Shown one piece after another: positions 34,918 to 43,455 of a stretch of 50,415 bases of DNA. The notes beneath the pieces are model-generated. The model was given only the letters and a program-made list of their open reading frames with translations. It had not been told where the DNA came from and did not search any database. Origin of the DNA: RGIG4576 sp964536025 (GTDB lineage Bacteria > Bacteroidota > Bacteroidia > Bacteroidales > Muribaculaceae). The stretch's first letter is position 1. The number at the start of each line of letters is the position of its first letter. Location of the stretch: assembly GCA_964536025.1 (NCBI GenBank), contig CAZHXA010000014.1:1-50415 (forward strand). The letters are read 5' to 3'. A program made the translations under genes and the position numbers.

Positions 34918-35706
34918 TTAAAGCTTTTGTATAATAGGCTTTATTGCGTTTAAGATTCCATCTTCATCTACCGATGAGGTTATTATGTCGGCAGCCGCTT
35001 TTACGTCATCGTTTGCGTTTCCCATAGCTACGCCTATTGCAGTGTGACGAATCATGTCAATGTCGTTGCCGCCATCGCCAAATGCCATAGTTTCTTTGAT
35101 GTCTATTCCATAATAAGCGATGATTTTGTCTATGCCTGAACTTTTACAACTTTCTTTGGGTATTATGTCATAAAAATCAGGGCTCCAACGCATTGACGTG
35201 CAACCAGGCATAAATCTTTGTGTTAGCTGTAGTTCATCTTCTTCTTTACGATTAAGAAAAACACCAAGTTGAAAAACGTCTTGTTTAGAACATGTTGACA
35301 TAGGTACGACTGGAGGAACCGGTACATTTACATTAGCCCATGCAGCTTCAACCAATTCGTTTGTTTCGGTCATTGTTTCATGGTCGGCATAGACAAATTC
35401 CACAGGGAAGCTATGTGTGCGTTGAAACTCGGCAAGGCGTTCCAAGTCCTCTTGAGGAATACAATTTGTGTAGATTATTTGTTTATCACCTGTGATGCAA
35501 CAACTACCGTTTAGGGTAACATAGCCGTCAAATTCAGGAAAATCGTTAATTTTCTCTATTTGAGCCCAAGACCTTCCTGTTGCAATAAATGTTTTTATTC
35601 CTTTTTCTCGTAATAAATTCAGAGCATATAATGTTGAATCGGGAATACGATGTGTTTTGAATGAAACAAGAGTTCCGTCAATATCAAAAAATACAGCTTT
35701 TATCAT
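34918..35706 (-). CDS. Cof-type HAD-superfamily hydrolase
   Basis: The 262-residue cytosolic phosphatase has HAD motif I FFDIDGTLV (D8 nucleophile, D10 acid/base), motif II in FIATGRS, motif III Lys near the CKSSGIDKI segment and motif IV FGDGGNDIDMI. The C2-type (Cof) cap domain lies between. Such enzymes dephosphorylate sugar phosphates, flavin or pyridoxal phosphates with loose specificity. It is the first gene of a HAD-MATE pair and has a clear promoter. Confidence 0.92.
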   Translation of the reverse strand: MIKAVFFDIDGTLVSFKTHRIPDSTLYALNLLREKGIKTFIATGRSWAQIEKINDFPEFDGYVTLNGSCCITGDKQIIYTNCIPQEDLERLAEFQRTHSFPVEFVYADHETMTETNELVEAAWANVNVPVPPVVPMSTCSKQDVFQLGVFLNRKEEDELQLTQRFMPGCTSMRWSPDFYDIIPKESCKSSGIDKIIAYYGIDIKETMAFGDGGNDIDMIRHTAIGVAMGNANDDVKAAADIITSSVDEDGILNAIKPIIQKL

Positions 35707-35713
35707 AGTTTTG

Positions 35714-35744
35714 CAAAATTAATGAAAAAGCTACTTATTGCAAA
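35714..35744 (-). promoter_or_regulatory. Promoter of the HAD-MATE unit
   Basis: On the minus strand TTTG (35741-35744) and TAATTTTG (35714-35721) are 19 bases apart. The leader would be very short, under 10 bases. Confidence 0.6.
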
Positions 35745-35834
35745 AACGTTATTTCGTTAAGGTGTTATATGTTCCAAAAATCACTATTTTTTGTATAAAA
35801 TCCAATATATTTTTATTGAGTTTATGGAGTTTAC

Positions 35835-35842
35835 TATCTTTG
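35835..35842 (+). promoter_or_regulatory. Probable -7 box for dusB
   Basis: TATCTTTG matches TAnnTTTG and lies 19 bases before the dusB start. Only a poor -33 (ATTG at 35815-35818) is seen. Confidence 0.5.
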
Positions 35843-35861
35843 CAGTAAAATAAAAAGGTTT

Positions 35862-36842
35862 ATGCGTATAGGGAATATTGATTTGGGAGAAAAACCGGTG
35901 CTTCTTGCACCAATGGAAGATGTTACAGACCCCTCGTTTCGTTTGATTTGTAAGGAACAAGGAGCCGATATGGTATATACGGAGTTTGTGAGTGCCGATG
36001 CTCTTATCCGTAACATAAATGCGACTACACGTAAACTCTCAATCAATGAAGCCGAACGCCCGGCGGCAATTCAAATATACGGTAAGGATGTTGAACCTAT
36101 GGTGGAAGCAGCAAAGATAGCCGAAGCCGCAGGTCCTAATGTGTTGGATATAAATTTTGGCTGTCCGGTAAAAAAAGTAGCTTCTAAAGGTGCCGGTTCG
36201 GGAATGCTTCGCAATGTTCCTTTATTGCTTGAAATAACCAAAGCAGTTGTAGATGCGGTAAAAATACCTGTAACTGTAAAAACGCGTTTGGGGTGGGATT
36301 GTAATAATAAAATTATTGTAGACTTAGCCGAACGTTTACAAGATTGTGGAATACAGGCTTTGACTATACATGGACGAACGCGTAGTCAAATGTACACAGG
36401 AGAAGCCGATTGGACTTTGATAGGAGAGGTGAAGAATAATCCTTATATGAAAATTCCTATCATAGGAAATGGAGATATAACGTCTCCCGAAAAACTTGTC
36501 GAGTATTATAACCGTTATGGAGTTGATGGTATTATGGTGGGACGAGCTTCGATAGGTGCTCCGTGGATTTTTAAAGAAATGAAATATTTCTTGGAAAATG
36601 GCACTCCGATAGAGCCTATTCCCGCAAAAGAAAAGCTATCACTATTGCGAAGACAAATAACGGAAAGTATTGATCGTATAGATGAATATCGTGGTATTTT
36701 GCATATCCGCAGACATTTGGCTGCAACGCCATTATTTAAAGGAATTCCTAATTTTAGAGAAACCCGTATTGCAATGTTGAAAGCAAATACGTATTCCGAA
36801 CTGGATTCGATACTTAATCTTGTAGAAGAAAAATATTTGTAA
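35862..36842 (+). CDS. dusB: tRNA-dihydrouridine synthase
   Basis: This FMN enzyme reduces uridines in the tRNA D-loop to dihydrouridine with NADPH. The 326-residue TIM-barrel protein has APMEDVTDPSFR at the N-terminus, the FGCPVKKV motif with the catalytic Cys, the KTRLGW segment and HGRTRSQMYTG with the FMN-phosphate residues, then IGNGDI and GIMVGRASIGAPWIF. The C-terminal helical tRNA-binding domain is complete. DusB type is assigned by similarity. The GIN-domain gene follows after 39 bases. Confidence 0.95.
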   Translation: MRIGNIDLGEKPVLLAPMEDVTDPSFRLICKEQGADMVYTEFVSADALIRNINATTRKLSINEAERPAAIQIYGKDVEPMVEAAKIAEAAGPNVLDINFGCPVKKVASKGAGSGMLRNVPLLLEITKAVVDAVKIPVTVKTRLGWDCNNKIIVDLAERLQDCGIQALTIHGRTRSQMYTGEADWTLIGEVKNNPYMKIPIIGNGDITSPEKLVEYYNRYGVDGIMVGRASIGAPWIFKEMKYFLENGTPIEPIPAKEKLSLLRRQITESIDRIDEYRGILHIRRHLAATPLFKGIPNFRETRIAMLKANTYSELDSILNLVEEKYL

Positions 36843-36881
36843 TAAAGATTGAATGATAAATAATTAAGCTTGGTGACTAAG

Positions 36882-37598
36882 ATGAAAAAGATGCTAATGT
36901 TGGTGACATTACTAATGTCGGTATTTGTCATAAAAGCTCAAGAAAAACAGAGTTTTGTTTTAAATGTGGGCGATTTTACTCAATTATCGGTGATTGATAA
37001 TATAAATGTTGTGTATGAGTGTAATTCCGATTCAACCGGTTATGCTAAATTTACGGCTGTAACAGATATGGCTAATCAGATGATTTTTTCTAATAATAAA
37101 AAAGGAAAATTATCCATTTCAGTTGGAACCGATAGTGTTTATAATGCTAATCTTCCTACTATTGTCGTATATTCTTCATTTCTACAAAGTGCCGAAAATT
37201 TTGGAGATAGTACACTTTATGTTAAAAGTATAGCTCCGGCACATGATGTAAAATTTAAATTGGTAGATAATGGCTCAATTGTAATAGATAAAGTAGAAGC
37301 CGTAGATTTAACAGTGGAAATACTCACCGGGAAAGGATTGATTTCGGTGGGAGGAAAATGTACTGATTTAAGTGTAAAAAATACAGGAAAAGGAACAATA
37401 AAAGCCGAAAACCTTTTGGCAGAAAATGTAAATTGCCGTATTGTAGGAACAGGAAAAGTTTATTGCAATGTAAATGGAGGTTCATTGATGTTAAAAGGAA
37501 CAGGAACAGGCAAATTATACTATAAAGGTAAGCCTTCAAGTATAAAACAGCGTCAATTGGGAACGTTGAAGGCAATAAATATTGAAGAAGAGAAATAA
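36882..37598 (+). CDS. GIN-domain (DUF2807) secreted protein
   Basis: The start is taken at MKKMLMLV; an in-frame TTG 12 bases earlier is less likely. The 238-residue protein has a signal peptide (about residues 1-19) and a repetitive beta-rich body with short parallel strands rich in Gly, Val and Asn (for example GKGLISVGGKCTDLSVKNTG), as in the DUF2807 'putative auto-transporter adhesin, head GIN domain' family. Function is unknown; a right-handed beta-helix in the periplasm or at the surface is likely. It may be cotranscribed with dusB and ends at a strong hairpin. Confidence 0.85.
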   Translation: MKKMLMLVTLLMSVFVIKAQEKQSFVLNVGDFTQLSVIDNINVVYECNSDSTGYAKFTAVTDMANQMIFSNNKKGKLSISVGTDSVYNANLPTIVVYSSFLQSAENFGDSTLYVKSIAPAHDVKFKLVDNGSIVIDKVEAVDLTVEILTGKGLISVGGKCTDLSVKNTGKGTIKAENLLAENVNCRIVGTGKVYCNVNGGSLMLKGTGTGKLYYKGKPSSIKQRQLGTLKAINIEEEK

Positions 37599-37628
37599 TA
37601 AGAGTTTAATAATTCCCTATAAACCTAC

Positions 37629-37669
37629 GTGAACGATATGCCGTGATGGCATGTCGTTCACACTTTTTT
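37629..37669 (+). terminator. Terminator of the GIN-domain gene, overlapping the end of neuA
   Basis: GTGAACGA (37629-37636) pairs with TCGTTCAC (37654-37661). Six further pairs, including one G-T, extend the stem to a 5-base loop. A T-run (37664-37669) follows. The 3' arm covers the stop codon of the convergent cytidylyltransferase gene. Confidence 0.88.
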
Positions 37670-38347
37670 AGAACTTATCAATGTCTCTGCAATTAACCAA
37701 TCGGTTGGTGTGTCCAAATCAATAGAATGTTCCAAACTCATTTCGTACATGCGACGTTGAGGAAATTTACCGAGAGGCATTTTGAGAAGAGATTCAACAT
37801 TTATTACATAAACGGCACCATTATATTCCCACACTTTTGGAGCATCTTGTCGTCGGGTGTAGTTCCCATTCCCTTTTGAAATGTGTAAAAATCCATCTTC
37901 ATCGGTTTCAAAAGCATTATAGTAAGGATTTGTTGTTGCCGGTTTTACGCTTACCACCATATCGATGTCTTGAGTATATAAATTCAAGCAAGCTTTAACA
38001 TCTTCAACAGTGCGAAATGGTGAAGTGGGTTGCAATAGAACCAAAGTGTCGTAGTTTATGCCTTGTTTTTTATAGAAGTTGATGGCGTGTAGCAAAACTT
38101 CATATGTTCCACTCTTGTCGGTTGCGAGCTCAGCGGGACGAACGAAAGGCACTTTGAGACCGTTTTTTTCTACGACGTTGATAATTTCCGCATCATCGGT
38201 AGTTACGCAAATGTCTTTGTCTTCGGCAAGTTGTCTTGCAACATCAACGGTATAATTTATTAATGGTTTTCCTGCCAAAGGTTTGATGTTTTTACCGGGA
38301 ATACCTTTACTTCCTCCTCGTGCCGGTATAACATATAGTATTTTCAT
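37658..38347 (-). CDS. neuA: CMP-nonulosonate cytidylyltransferase (NeuA/LegF type)
   Basis: The 229-residue enzyme couples CTP to a nonulosonic acid (sialic or legionaminic acid), giving the CMP-sugar used by glycosyltransferases. The N-terminal nucleotide-binding signature IPARGGSKGIPGKNIKPL (about residues 6-23) is complete, followed by LLQPTSPFR and a late acidic motif. It is the last of five genes in one transcript and overlaps the epimerase gene by 4 bases. Whether it prefers legionaminate (LegF) or N-acetylneuraminate (NeuA) cannot be read from the sequence. Confidence 0.9.
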   Translation of the reverse strand: MKILYVIPARGGSKGIPGKNIKPLAGKPLINYTVDVARQLAEDKDICVTTDDAEIINVVEKNGLKVPFVRPAELATDKSGTYEVLLHAINFYKKQGINYDTLVLLQPTSPFRTVEDVKACLNLYTQDIDMVVSVKPATTNPYYNAFETDEDGFLHISKGNGNYTRRQDAPKVWEYNGAVYVINVESLLKMPLGKFPQRRMYEMSLEHSIDLDTPTDWLIAETLISSKKV

Positions 38348-39507
38348 CTATTAATATCGTAAAAAGGTTTTTGTATAATGTTGTCAAGAGGAAAAGTTGC
38401 AACTATTTCCACTATTTTATGAAGCGTGTCGGGTTGTTCATAAGGATTTTGAATGTTTTTTGCACGAATTCGTTCTTCTTGAGATAAAACTCGTTTCAGA
38501 CCCGAACTTATATCTTCAGGGCTAACCCCACAATCAATAATCGAATCGGCTCGTTGTCGTCCTTGTTGCCTTATTCCTATGTTAAGTGTAGGTATGTGCA
38601 TTGATGGAACTTCGAGGATTCCACTCGAAGAATTACCAATAACGGCAGCAACGCAACGTAATACCGATAGGTAACGACGAGCTCCAAGCGAAGGAAAAAC
38701 TACGCTTCTGTCGGGATGCCGACAGACAAAATCTTCGATTAAATCGATGATAATGTTACCGTTTGGGTCGTTGTTTGGATAAGAAAACAAAACTTTTATT
38801 TGTGGGTATTGTTCAAGTGCATGAAGCAAGTTTTTGCATTGTTCGGCAGGCGAAATTTTGTCAAGAGTGGAAGGATGGAAAGTGACAAAAACCGAATTTT
38901 CCGGAATTGTAGTGCCAAGATTGTCTTCAAGTTCCTTTCTTGTTAAAAAATCAGTGTGATTTATATTATAAACACCAATTGCACCTGTGTTGAAAACGTG
39001 TTCGGGGTTTTCTCCGAGTTGAATTACACGATTTCGAGCCTCTTCGGTGGACGTGAAGTGCAAGTGACTCATTTTAGTTATTGAATGGCGTATGCTTTCG
39101 TCAAAAGCTCCCTGTGTTACTTCACCTCCGTGCATGTGTGCAACCGGTATGCGATATATGAGAGCAGTTGAGGCAACGGCAAGCATTTCATACCTATCTC
39201 CGAGAATGAGCAATAATTCGGGTTGTAATTCTTCAAAAGCTTTTGCCATGCCTGTCATGCAATTGCTCATGGCTGTTATTGTACCTTGAGGAGTGTCGGT
39301 TTCAAGGTTCATGGGAACTTTCCGGTCTATATTCAATCCGTCTCGTTCTATTTCCTTCCATGTACTACCGAATTTTTCAGCCAAGTGCATATTTGTGGCT
39401 ATTATTTGCAACGTTACATCGGGTCGTTCATTTAAGGCTTTTGCGATGCCACTAAGTAGTCCCCAATCGGCACGTGTACTTGTTACTATACAGATTTTTC
39501 GTTTCAT
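38344..39507 (-). CDS. neuC: UDP-sugar 2-epimerase, hydrolysing (NeuC/LegG type)
   Basis: The 387-residue enzyme releases UDP and epimerises C2 of a UDP-HexNAc derivative, giving the ManNAc-type precursor for the synthase. The GT-B-like fold is recognised from VTSTRADWGLLSG at the N-terminus, the LILGDRYEM and HMHGGEVTQGAFDESIRHSI segments (split here), and GNSSSGILEVP near the C-terminus. It follows the synthase gene with a one-base gap and overlaps neuA by 4 bases. With legB in the same operon it may be LegG, acting on UDP-2,4-diacetamido-trideoxyglucose rather than UDP-GlcNAc. Confidence 0.9.
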   Translation of the reverse strand: MKRKICIVTSTRADWGLLSGIAKALNERPDVTLQIIATNMHLAEKFGSTWKEIERDGLNIDRKVPMNLETDTPQGTITAMSNCMTGMAKAFEELQPELLLILGDRYEMLAVASTALIYRIPVAHMHGGEVTQGAFDESIRHSITKMSHLHFTSTEEARNRVIQLGENPEHVFNTGAIGVYNINHTDFLTRKELEDNLGTTIPENSVFVTFHPSTLDKISPAEQCKNLLHALEQYPQIKVLFSYPNNDPNGNIIIDLIEDFVCRHPDRSVVFPSLGARRYLSVLRCVAAVIGNSSSGILEVPSMHIPTLNIGIRQQGRQRADSIIDCGVSPEDISSGLKRVLSQEERIRAKNIQNPYEQPDTLHKIVEIVATFPLDNIIQKPFYDINR

Positions 39508-39508
39508 G

Positions 39509-40510
39509 TTATAATTCTATCGGTTCGTCGGGATAAAAATTACGTGTGGCAAATGAGCCGATAACTTTATTCCAAAGCATTGGAGAAAGACCGTTTCCCG
39601 GACGTTTTACCGTTAAGTTTTCTTCTGTGAGTATGTCTCCCTTTTTAATCGTTTTTTTAGCAACAATGCTTTTTCGTGCCACATTTTTATTAGGCGTTTC
39701 GCTTGCTGAAACTTGTTTGTCTCCATTTCCGAGTGCTTGTTCAACATTGCGAATAGATTTAACCATTTGAGTAAGTTCATGAGGCTCGATAGATGCTTTA
39801 TGGTCGGGACCTTCCATATTTCTATCAAGGGTGAAATGCTTTTCGATTATGGTAGCACCAAGTGCAACTGAAGCTATAGGAATTTCGATACCTTTCGTAT
39901 GATCGCTATATCCTATTGAAACTTTGAACTTGTCGGCGATTGTCAGCATGGCTTTCAAATTAACGTCATGCATGGGTGTGGGATATTGAGTGTTACAATG
40001 CAACAAGGTGATGTTGCTTTTAGCTACACCATTTTCACACAATACATTTAATGCGTTTTGAATATCCTGCATATCGCACATACCGGTTGACATGACGATA
40101 GGCTTGTTGAATTTTGCAATTTTTGCCAAATAGGGGTAATTAGTGATTTCTCCACTTGGAATTTTCCATAAATCCAATTTAAATTCAGCAAGCATATCGA
40201 TGCTATCAAGGTCAAAAGCTGTAGAAAGGAATTTAACTCCTTTTTTGTGACAATATTCGATTAGCTCAAGGTGCTGAGCTTTGCTGAGTTCCAATTTTTT
40301 CAACATTGCAAATTGAGAAACCTCGTTGGTTGCAGATTTTTGGTATTCTGCAGTCGGAGCATCGTTAGAGACAAGATTTTCGGTCTTGAATGTTTGAAAT
40401 TTCACATAATCAACGCCGGCATCAGCCGCTACATCAATAAGTTTTCGAGCAGTGTCCATATTGCCGTTGTGATTTACGCCGGCTTCAGCTATGATTAATG
40501 TCTTATTCAT
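39509..40510 (-). CDS. neuB: Nonulosonate synthase (NeuB/LegI type)
   Basis: The 333-residue enzyme (start at MNKTLIIAEAG; a longer frame of 12 codons overlaps the upstream gene and is not conserved) condenses phosphoenolpyruvate with a ManNAc-type sugar to form a nonulosonic acid. The TIM barrel carries AEAGVNHNG, KFQTFKTENLV, STAFD, KIPSGEITN and HCNTQYPTP motifs and the EKHFTLDR metal site. The C-terminal SAF/antifreeze-like domain (about 275-333) is present. It lies 13 bases after the acyltransferase gene. Legionaminate synthase is the likelier call given legB, but Neu5Ac synthase is possible. Confidence 0.92.
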   Translation of the reverse strand: MNKTLIIAEAGVNHNGNMDTARKLIDVAADAGVDYVKFQTFKTENLVSNDAPTAEYQKSATNEVSQFAMLKKLELSKAQHLELIEYCHKKGVKFLSTAFDLDSIDMLAEFKLDLWKIPSGEITNYPYLAKIAKFNKPIVMSTGMCDMQDIQNALNVLCENGVAKSNITLLHCNTQYPTPMHDVNLKAMLTIADKFKVSIGYSDHTKGIEIPIASVALGATIIEKHFTLDRNMEGPDHKASIEPHELTQMVKSIRNVEQALGNGDKQVSASETPNKNVARKSIVAKKTIKKGDILTEENLTVKRPGNGLSPMLWNKVIGSFATRNFYPDEPIEL

Positions 40511-40523
40511 AAAATTGTTTACT

Positions 40524-41159
40524 TTATGGTTTGGTAGGAACTCCATAGTATATGCCGGAGTGAGTTATATCATTTATAACAACTGAACCGGCTCCAATTA
40601 CAGAATCGTTTGCAATATTAATTACATTTGCTATAGTAGCGTGGCTTCCTATGAATGTATTGTCCCCTATAGTAGAACATCCGTTTACGATTGCACCGGT
40701 TGAAATATGAGTGAAGTTACCTATGCAACAATCGTGTTCTATGATTGCGGCAGTATTAATAATTGCATTTTCGCCTATTTGAGCGTTGCTATTAATAATT
40801 GCATTATGCATGACAACGGTTCCGTTGCCTATAGTGGCACCTATTGCAATGTGTGCAGAGTTAGCGATAACGGGAGAAGATAGAACACCCCCTGCTTGAG
40901 CTATTTTATGAGCTAATTTATGTCTTATGTAGGGCGTTTTTATTTGTCCTACGGTAATTAAAAATTCAACATCGTCGTTTACGAAATCGGATAAATTATC
41001 ATCGCTACCTATAACCGGTATGCCAAGTATGGAAGAACCCTTTTTTAAAGCGTTGTCAATAATGCCGAAAATTGAACGTCCCGATGAGAGTAAAACGTCA
41101 ATTACGGCTTTACAGTGTCCGCCTCCGCCTATAAGTATTAATTTTTTTTCCGCTTTCAT
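40524..41159 (-). CDS. NeuD/PglD-type sugar O- or N-acetyltransferase
   Basis: The 211-residue protein has the PglD N-terminal Rossmann-like domain (KLILIGGGGHCKAVIDVL at residues 5-22) and a left-handed beta-helix of hexapeptide repeats (about 95-195) ending in IYYGVPTKP. In the bacillosamine and legionaminate pathways such enzymes acetylate the C4 amino group of a UDP-sugar; NeuD relatives O-acetylate sialic acid. In this operon, between legB and neuB, a LegH-like N-acetyltransferase role is plausible but would need an aminotransferase that is not encoded here. Confidence 0.85.
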   Translation of the reverse strand: MKAEKKLILIGGGGHCKAVIDVLLSSGRSIFGIIDNALKKGSSILGIPVIGSDDNLSDFVNDDVEFLITVGQIKTPYIRHKLAHKIAQAGGVLSSPVIANSAHIAIGATIGNGTVVMHNAIINSNAQIGENAIINTAAIIEHDCCIGNFTHISTGAIVNGCSTIGDNTFIGSHATIANVINIANDSVIGAGSVVINDITHSGIYYGVPTKP

Positions 41160-41194
41160 CTATTTAAGGATTCTTAATTGGCTCTATATCCTTG

Positions 41195-42172
41195 TTATCG
41201 GTTGTATATGTCTGCTTTATATTTAGCAAGATTATCTTTTTTTGTAAACCATTTAATTGTTTCGGCAAGTCCTTGTTCTATATTGTATTCGGGACGCCAA
41301 TCGGTTAAAGTGGTTATTTTTGTATTATCGCCCCAAAGACGGAATACTTCCGATTTTGACGGACGAATGCGGTCGGGGTCTTGTATCCATTTCACATTGG
41401 CATCCATTAATCGAGCAATGGTTTTGAGAGTATCTTTCATTGAGATTTCGGAATTGGTGGCAATATTGATTTCTTCACCTTCAATGCCCGGCGTTTTTGC
41501 AAGAGCCAAAAAGCCTCGACAAGTATCCTTGACGTAATTAAAATCGCGAGTAGGGGTTAGGTCTCCAACTTTAATTTCACGCATACCTCCGGCAATCTGT
41601 GTGATTATAGTGGGTATGATGGCACGAGCTGATTGTCGTGGACCGTAGGTGTTGAACGGCCGTGCAATAACCACCGGCAGATTGAATGCATTGTAAAAAC
41701 TCATTGCTATGGCATCGGCTCCTATCTTGGTTGCAGAGTAGGGCGATTGTGGTTGCCGTGGGTGTTTTTCGTCTATTGGAACGTATTTTGCAGTTCCGTA
41801 AACTTCGCTTGTAGATGTAACTACAACGCGTTCCACACCCAAGTCGCGAGCGGCTTGGCAGATATTTAAAGTGCCTTTAATATTTGTATCTACATAGCTG
41901 TCGGGAGCAACGTAGCTGTAAGGAATGGCTATAAGTGCGGCAAGATGCAATACGGTATCGCAACCTTTTATGATTTCACGACAATAATTCGGGTCACGAA
42001 CATCTCCACACACCACTTCAAGTGATGGGTGTTTTATGTTTTCCAGCCATCCCCAATAGTTGAAAGAGTTGTAAACGCTTAAAGCTCGCACATTATATCC
42101 TTCATTAAGCAATAATTCCACAAGGTGAGAACCTATGAAACCATCAGCTCCTGTAACTAATACGTTTTTCAT
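41195..42172 (-). CDS. legB: NAD-dependent 4,6-dehydratase/epimerase, LegB type
   Basis: The 325-residue SDR protein starts at MKNVLVTGADGFIG; an upstream in-frame start would overlap the metallophosphoesterase gene. It has the glycine-rich NAD site VTGADGFIGSH, the distinctive YNSFNYWGWLE segment that I associate with LegB-type UDP-GlcNAc 4,6-dehydratases, TSTSEVYG and the catalytic YSATK, then RPFNTYGPRQ. LegB makes the 4-keto-6-deoxy sugar for legionaminate. It is the first gene of a five-gene operon. A different NDP-sugar dehydratase or epimerase role cannot be excluded without a search. Confidence 0.85.
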   Translation of the reverse strand: MKNVLVTGADGFIGSHLVELLLNEGYNVRALSVYNSFNYWGWLENIKHPSLEVVCGDVRDPNYCREIIKGCDTVLHLAALIAIPYSYVAPDSYVDTNIKGTLNICQAARDLGVERVVVTSTSEVYGTAKYVPIDEKHPRQPQSPYSATKIGADAIAMSFYNAFNLPVVIARPFNTYGPRQSARAIIPTIITQIAGGMREIKVGDLTPTRDFNYVKDTCRGFLALAKTPGIEGEEINIATNSEISMKDTLKTIARLMDANVKWIQDPDRIRPSKSEVFRLWGDNTKITTLTDWRPEYNIEQGLAETIKWFTKKDNLAKYKADIYNR

Positions 42173-42192
42173 CTTTTTATGTCTAATTTTCA

Positions 42193-42200
42193 CAAAAATA
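42193..42200 (-). promoter_or_regulatory. Probable -7 box for the nonulosonate operon
   Basis: On the minus strand this is TATTTTTG, 20 bases before the legB start, in a 68-base gap. No -33 TTTG is seen at the right distance. Confidence 0.45.
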
Positions 42201-42240
42201 GTCAATCTTTTCGATATAAATAGATTATATTGGCAGAAAA

Positions 42241-43329
42241 TCATTTGGCTGAATGTATCTCAATTACAGCAAGGTCGCTTTTTGTACCTATGCGGAATGG
42301 CGGGCCCCAAAGAGATAATCCGCTTGAAACCCACACATGAGTGTGGTGATATTTTTTATAGCCATGACTTTGCTCATACAAGTAATCGGTAAGAATATTG
42401 AACGGGAATAATTGTCCGTGATGAGTGTGACCGCTTAATTGTAAGTCTACATTTAACGAATCGGCTTCATTAAGGTTGTAAGGCTGATGGTCTAATAGAA
42501 TTACAGGTAGCTCTGGGTTGGCTTTAGTCATTAATTCGGTAAGGGGCTTGCGTGTGCGATTACTTTTGTCATCTCTACCTATAATGTTAATACCTTCCGG
42601 TAGAGTAATTGTGGTGTCTCGTAGTAAGTTTATATGGGTGCGTTTAAGAAATTTCTCGCAAGCTTCGATATTGCTTATATATTCATGGTTACCCGGACAC
42701 ATGTAAATTCCCATAGGAGCTTTTAGTTCGGATAGAATTCTATCAAACGGTTCTTTTTCAACCGGTTTTATACTGTTGTCGATGAGGTCACCTGAAATTA
42801 AGATAATATCGGGTTGTTGTGAATTAATCAATGCTACATAGTCTTTCAGTGCAGAAATGCCTGTTCCATAGCCAAGATGTATATCGCTCACAGAAACAAT
42901 TTTTATGGATTCTTTTTTAAACTTCTTTTCTATGGTTAAATCAAGATGCTTTATCTCGGGATTTTTGTAATTTATGTACCCGAAAATCAAAAGACAGCAA
43001 GTTGCGACAAAAGAATATAAAAACGTATTTCCGGGAATGTTAATGAATAACTTTGCTATACCAAAGAGAGTGAGTAATAATATCATATATAGCAAAAAAG
43101 CTAACCAAACAGCACCGGTATTAAATAATAGTTGTAATAGTTCGGTCGGAGCATTTGTTGCACGTAAGCCTATTGTTATAAAAAGAGAAAAGGCTACAAG
43201 CCAAAATAGTAATGAAATTAAGATTTTCATCCATAAAGGAGAGGCGGTCAGGACTTGTAGTATTTTCCAATATAAAAGTCCATTACCACATAAATAAAAA
43301 ATGGGAATAAGTAAAAAAAAGAATTTCAT
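42241..43329 (-). CDS. Membrane-anchored metallophosphoesterase (YkuE-like)
   Basis: The 362-residue protein has four N-terminal membrane segments (about residues 1-115) and a calcineurin-like phosphoesterase domain. The metal motifs are present in order: SDIHLGYG, ISGDLID, GNHEY, and GHTHHGQ near the C-terminus, where it also has the characteristic SSGLSLWGPPFRIG. Such enzymes hydrolyse phosphoesters at the outer face of the inner membrane; some act on UDP-diacylglucosamine-like lipids, but the substrate here is unknown. Its stop codon is 68 bases before legB. Confidence 0.9.
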   Translation of the reverse strand: MKFFFLLIPIFYLCGNGLLYWKILQVLTASPLWMKILISLLFWLVAFSLFITIGLRATNAPTELLQLLFNTGAVWLAFLLYMILLLTLFGIAKLFINIPGNTFLYSFVATCCLLIFGYINYKNPEIKHLDLTIEKKFKKESIKIVSVSDIHLGYGTGISALKDYVALINSQQPDIILISGDLIDNSIKPVEKEPFDRILSELKAPMGIYMCPGNHEYISNIEACEKFLKRTHINLLRDTTITLPEGINIIGRDDKSNRTRKPLTELMTKANPELPVILLDHQPYNLNEADSLNVDLQLSGHTHHGQLFPFNILTDYLYEQSHGYKKYHHTHVWVSSGLSLWGPPFRIGTKSDLAVIEIHSAK

Positions 43330-43393
43330 AAGTTGATTAATTTGAATATGAGCAAAGATTGAGTAATCATATCGTTAAATGATATTGATAAGG

Positions 43394-43430
43394 AAAAGAG
43401 TCGAATAGATAAAATCTTTTCGACTCTTTA
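43394..43430 (-). terminator. Terminator of the pyrH-frr unit
   Basis: AAAGAGTCGA (43395-43404) pairs with TCGACTCTTT (43420-43429) over 10 bases. On the minus strand the hairpin ends in a T-run. It begins about 26 bases after the frr stop. Confidence 0.82.
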
Positions 43431-43455
43431 TAAATTTGACCGAAATTACATAAAA

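Noticed and set aside
42173..42244. Upstream start for LegB
   Set aside because: The 24 extra codons contain the -7 box and overlap the metallophosphoesterase end; the Rossmann motif begins directly after the chosen ATG.
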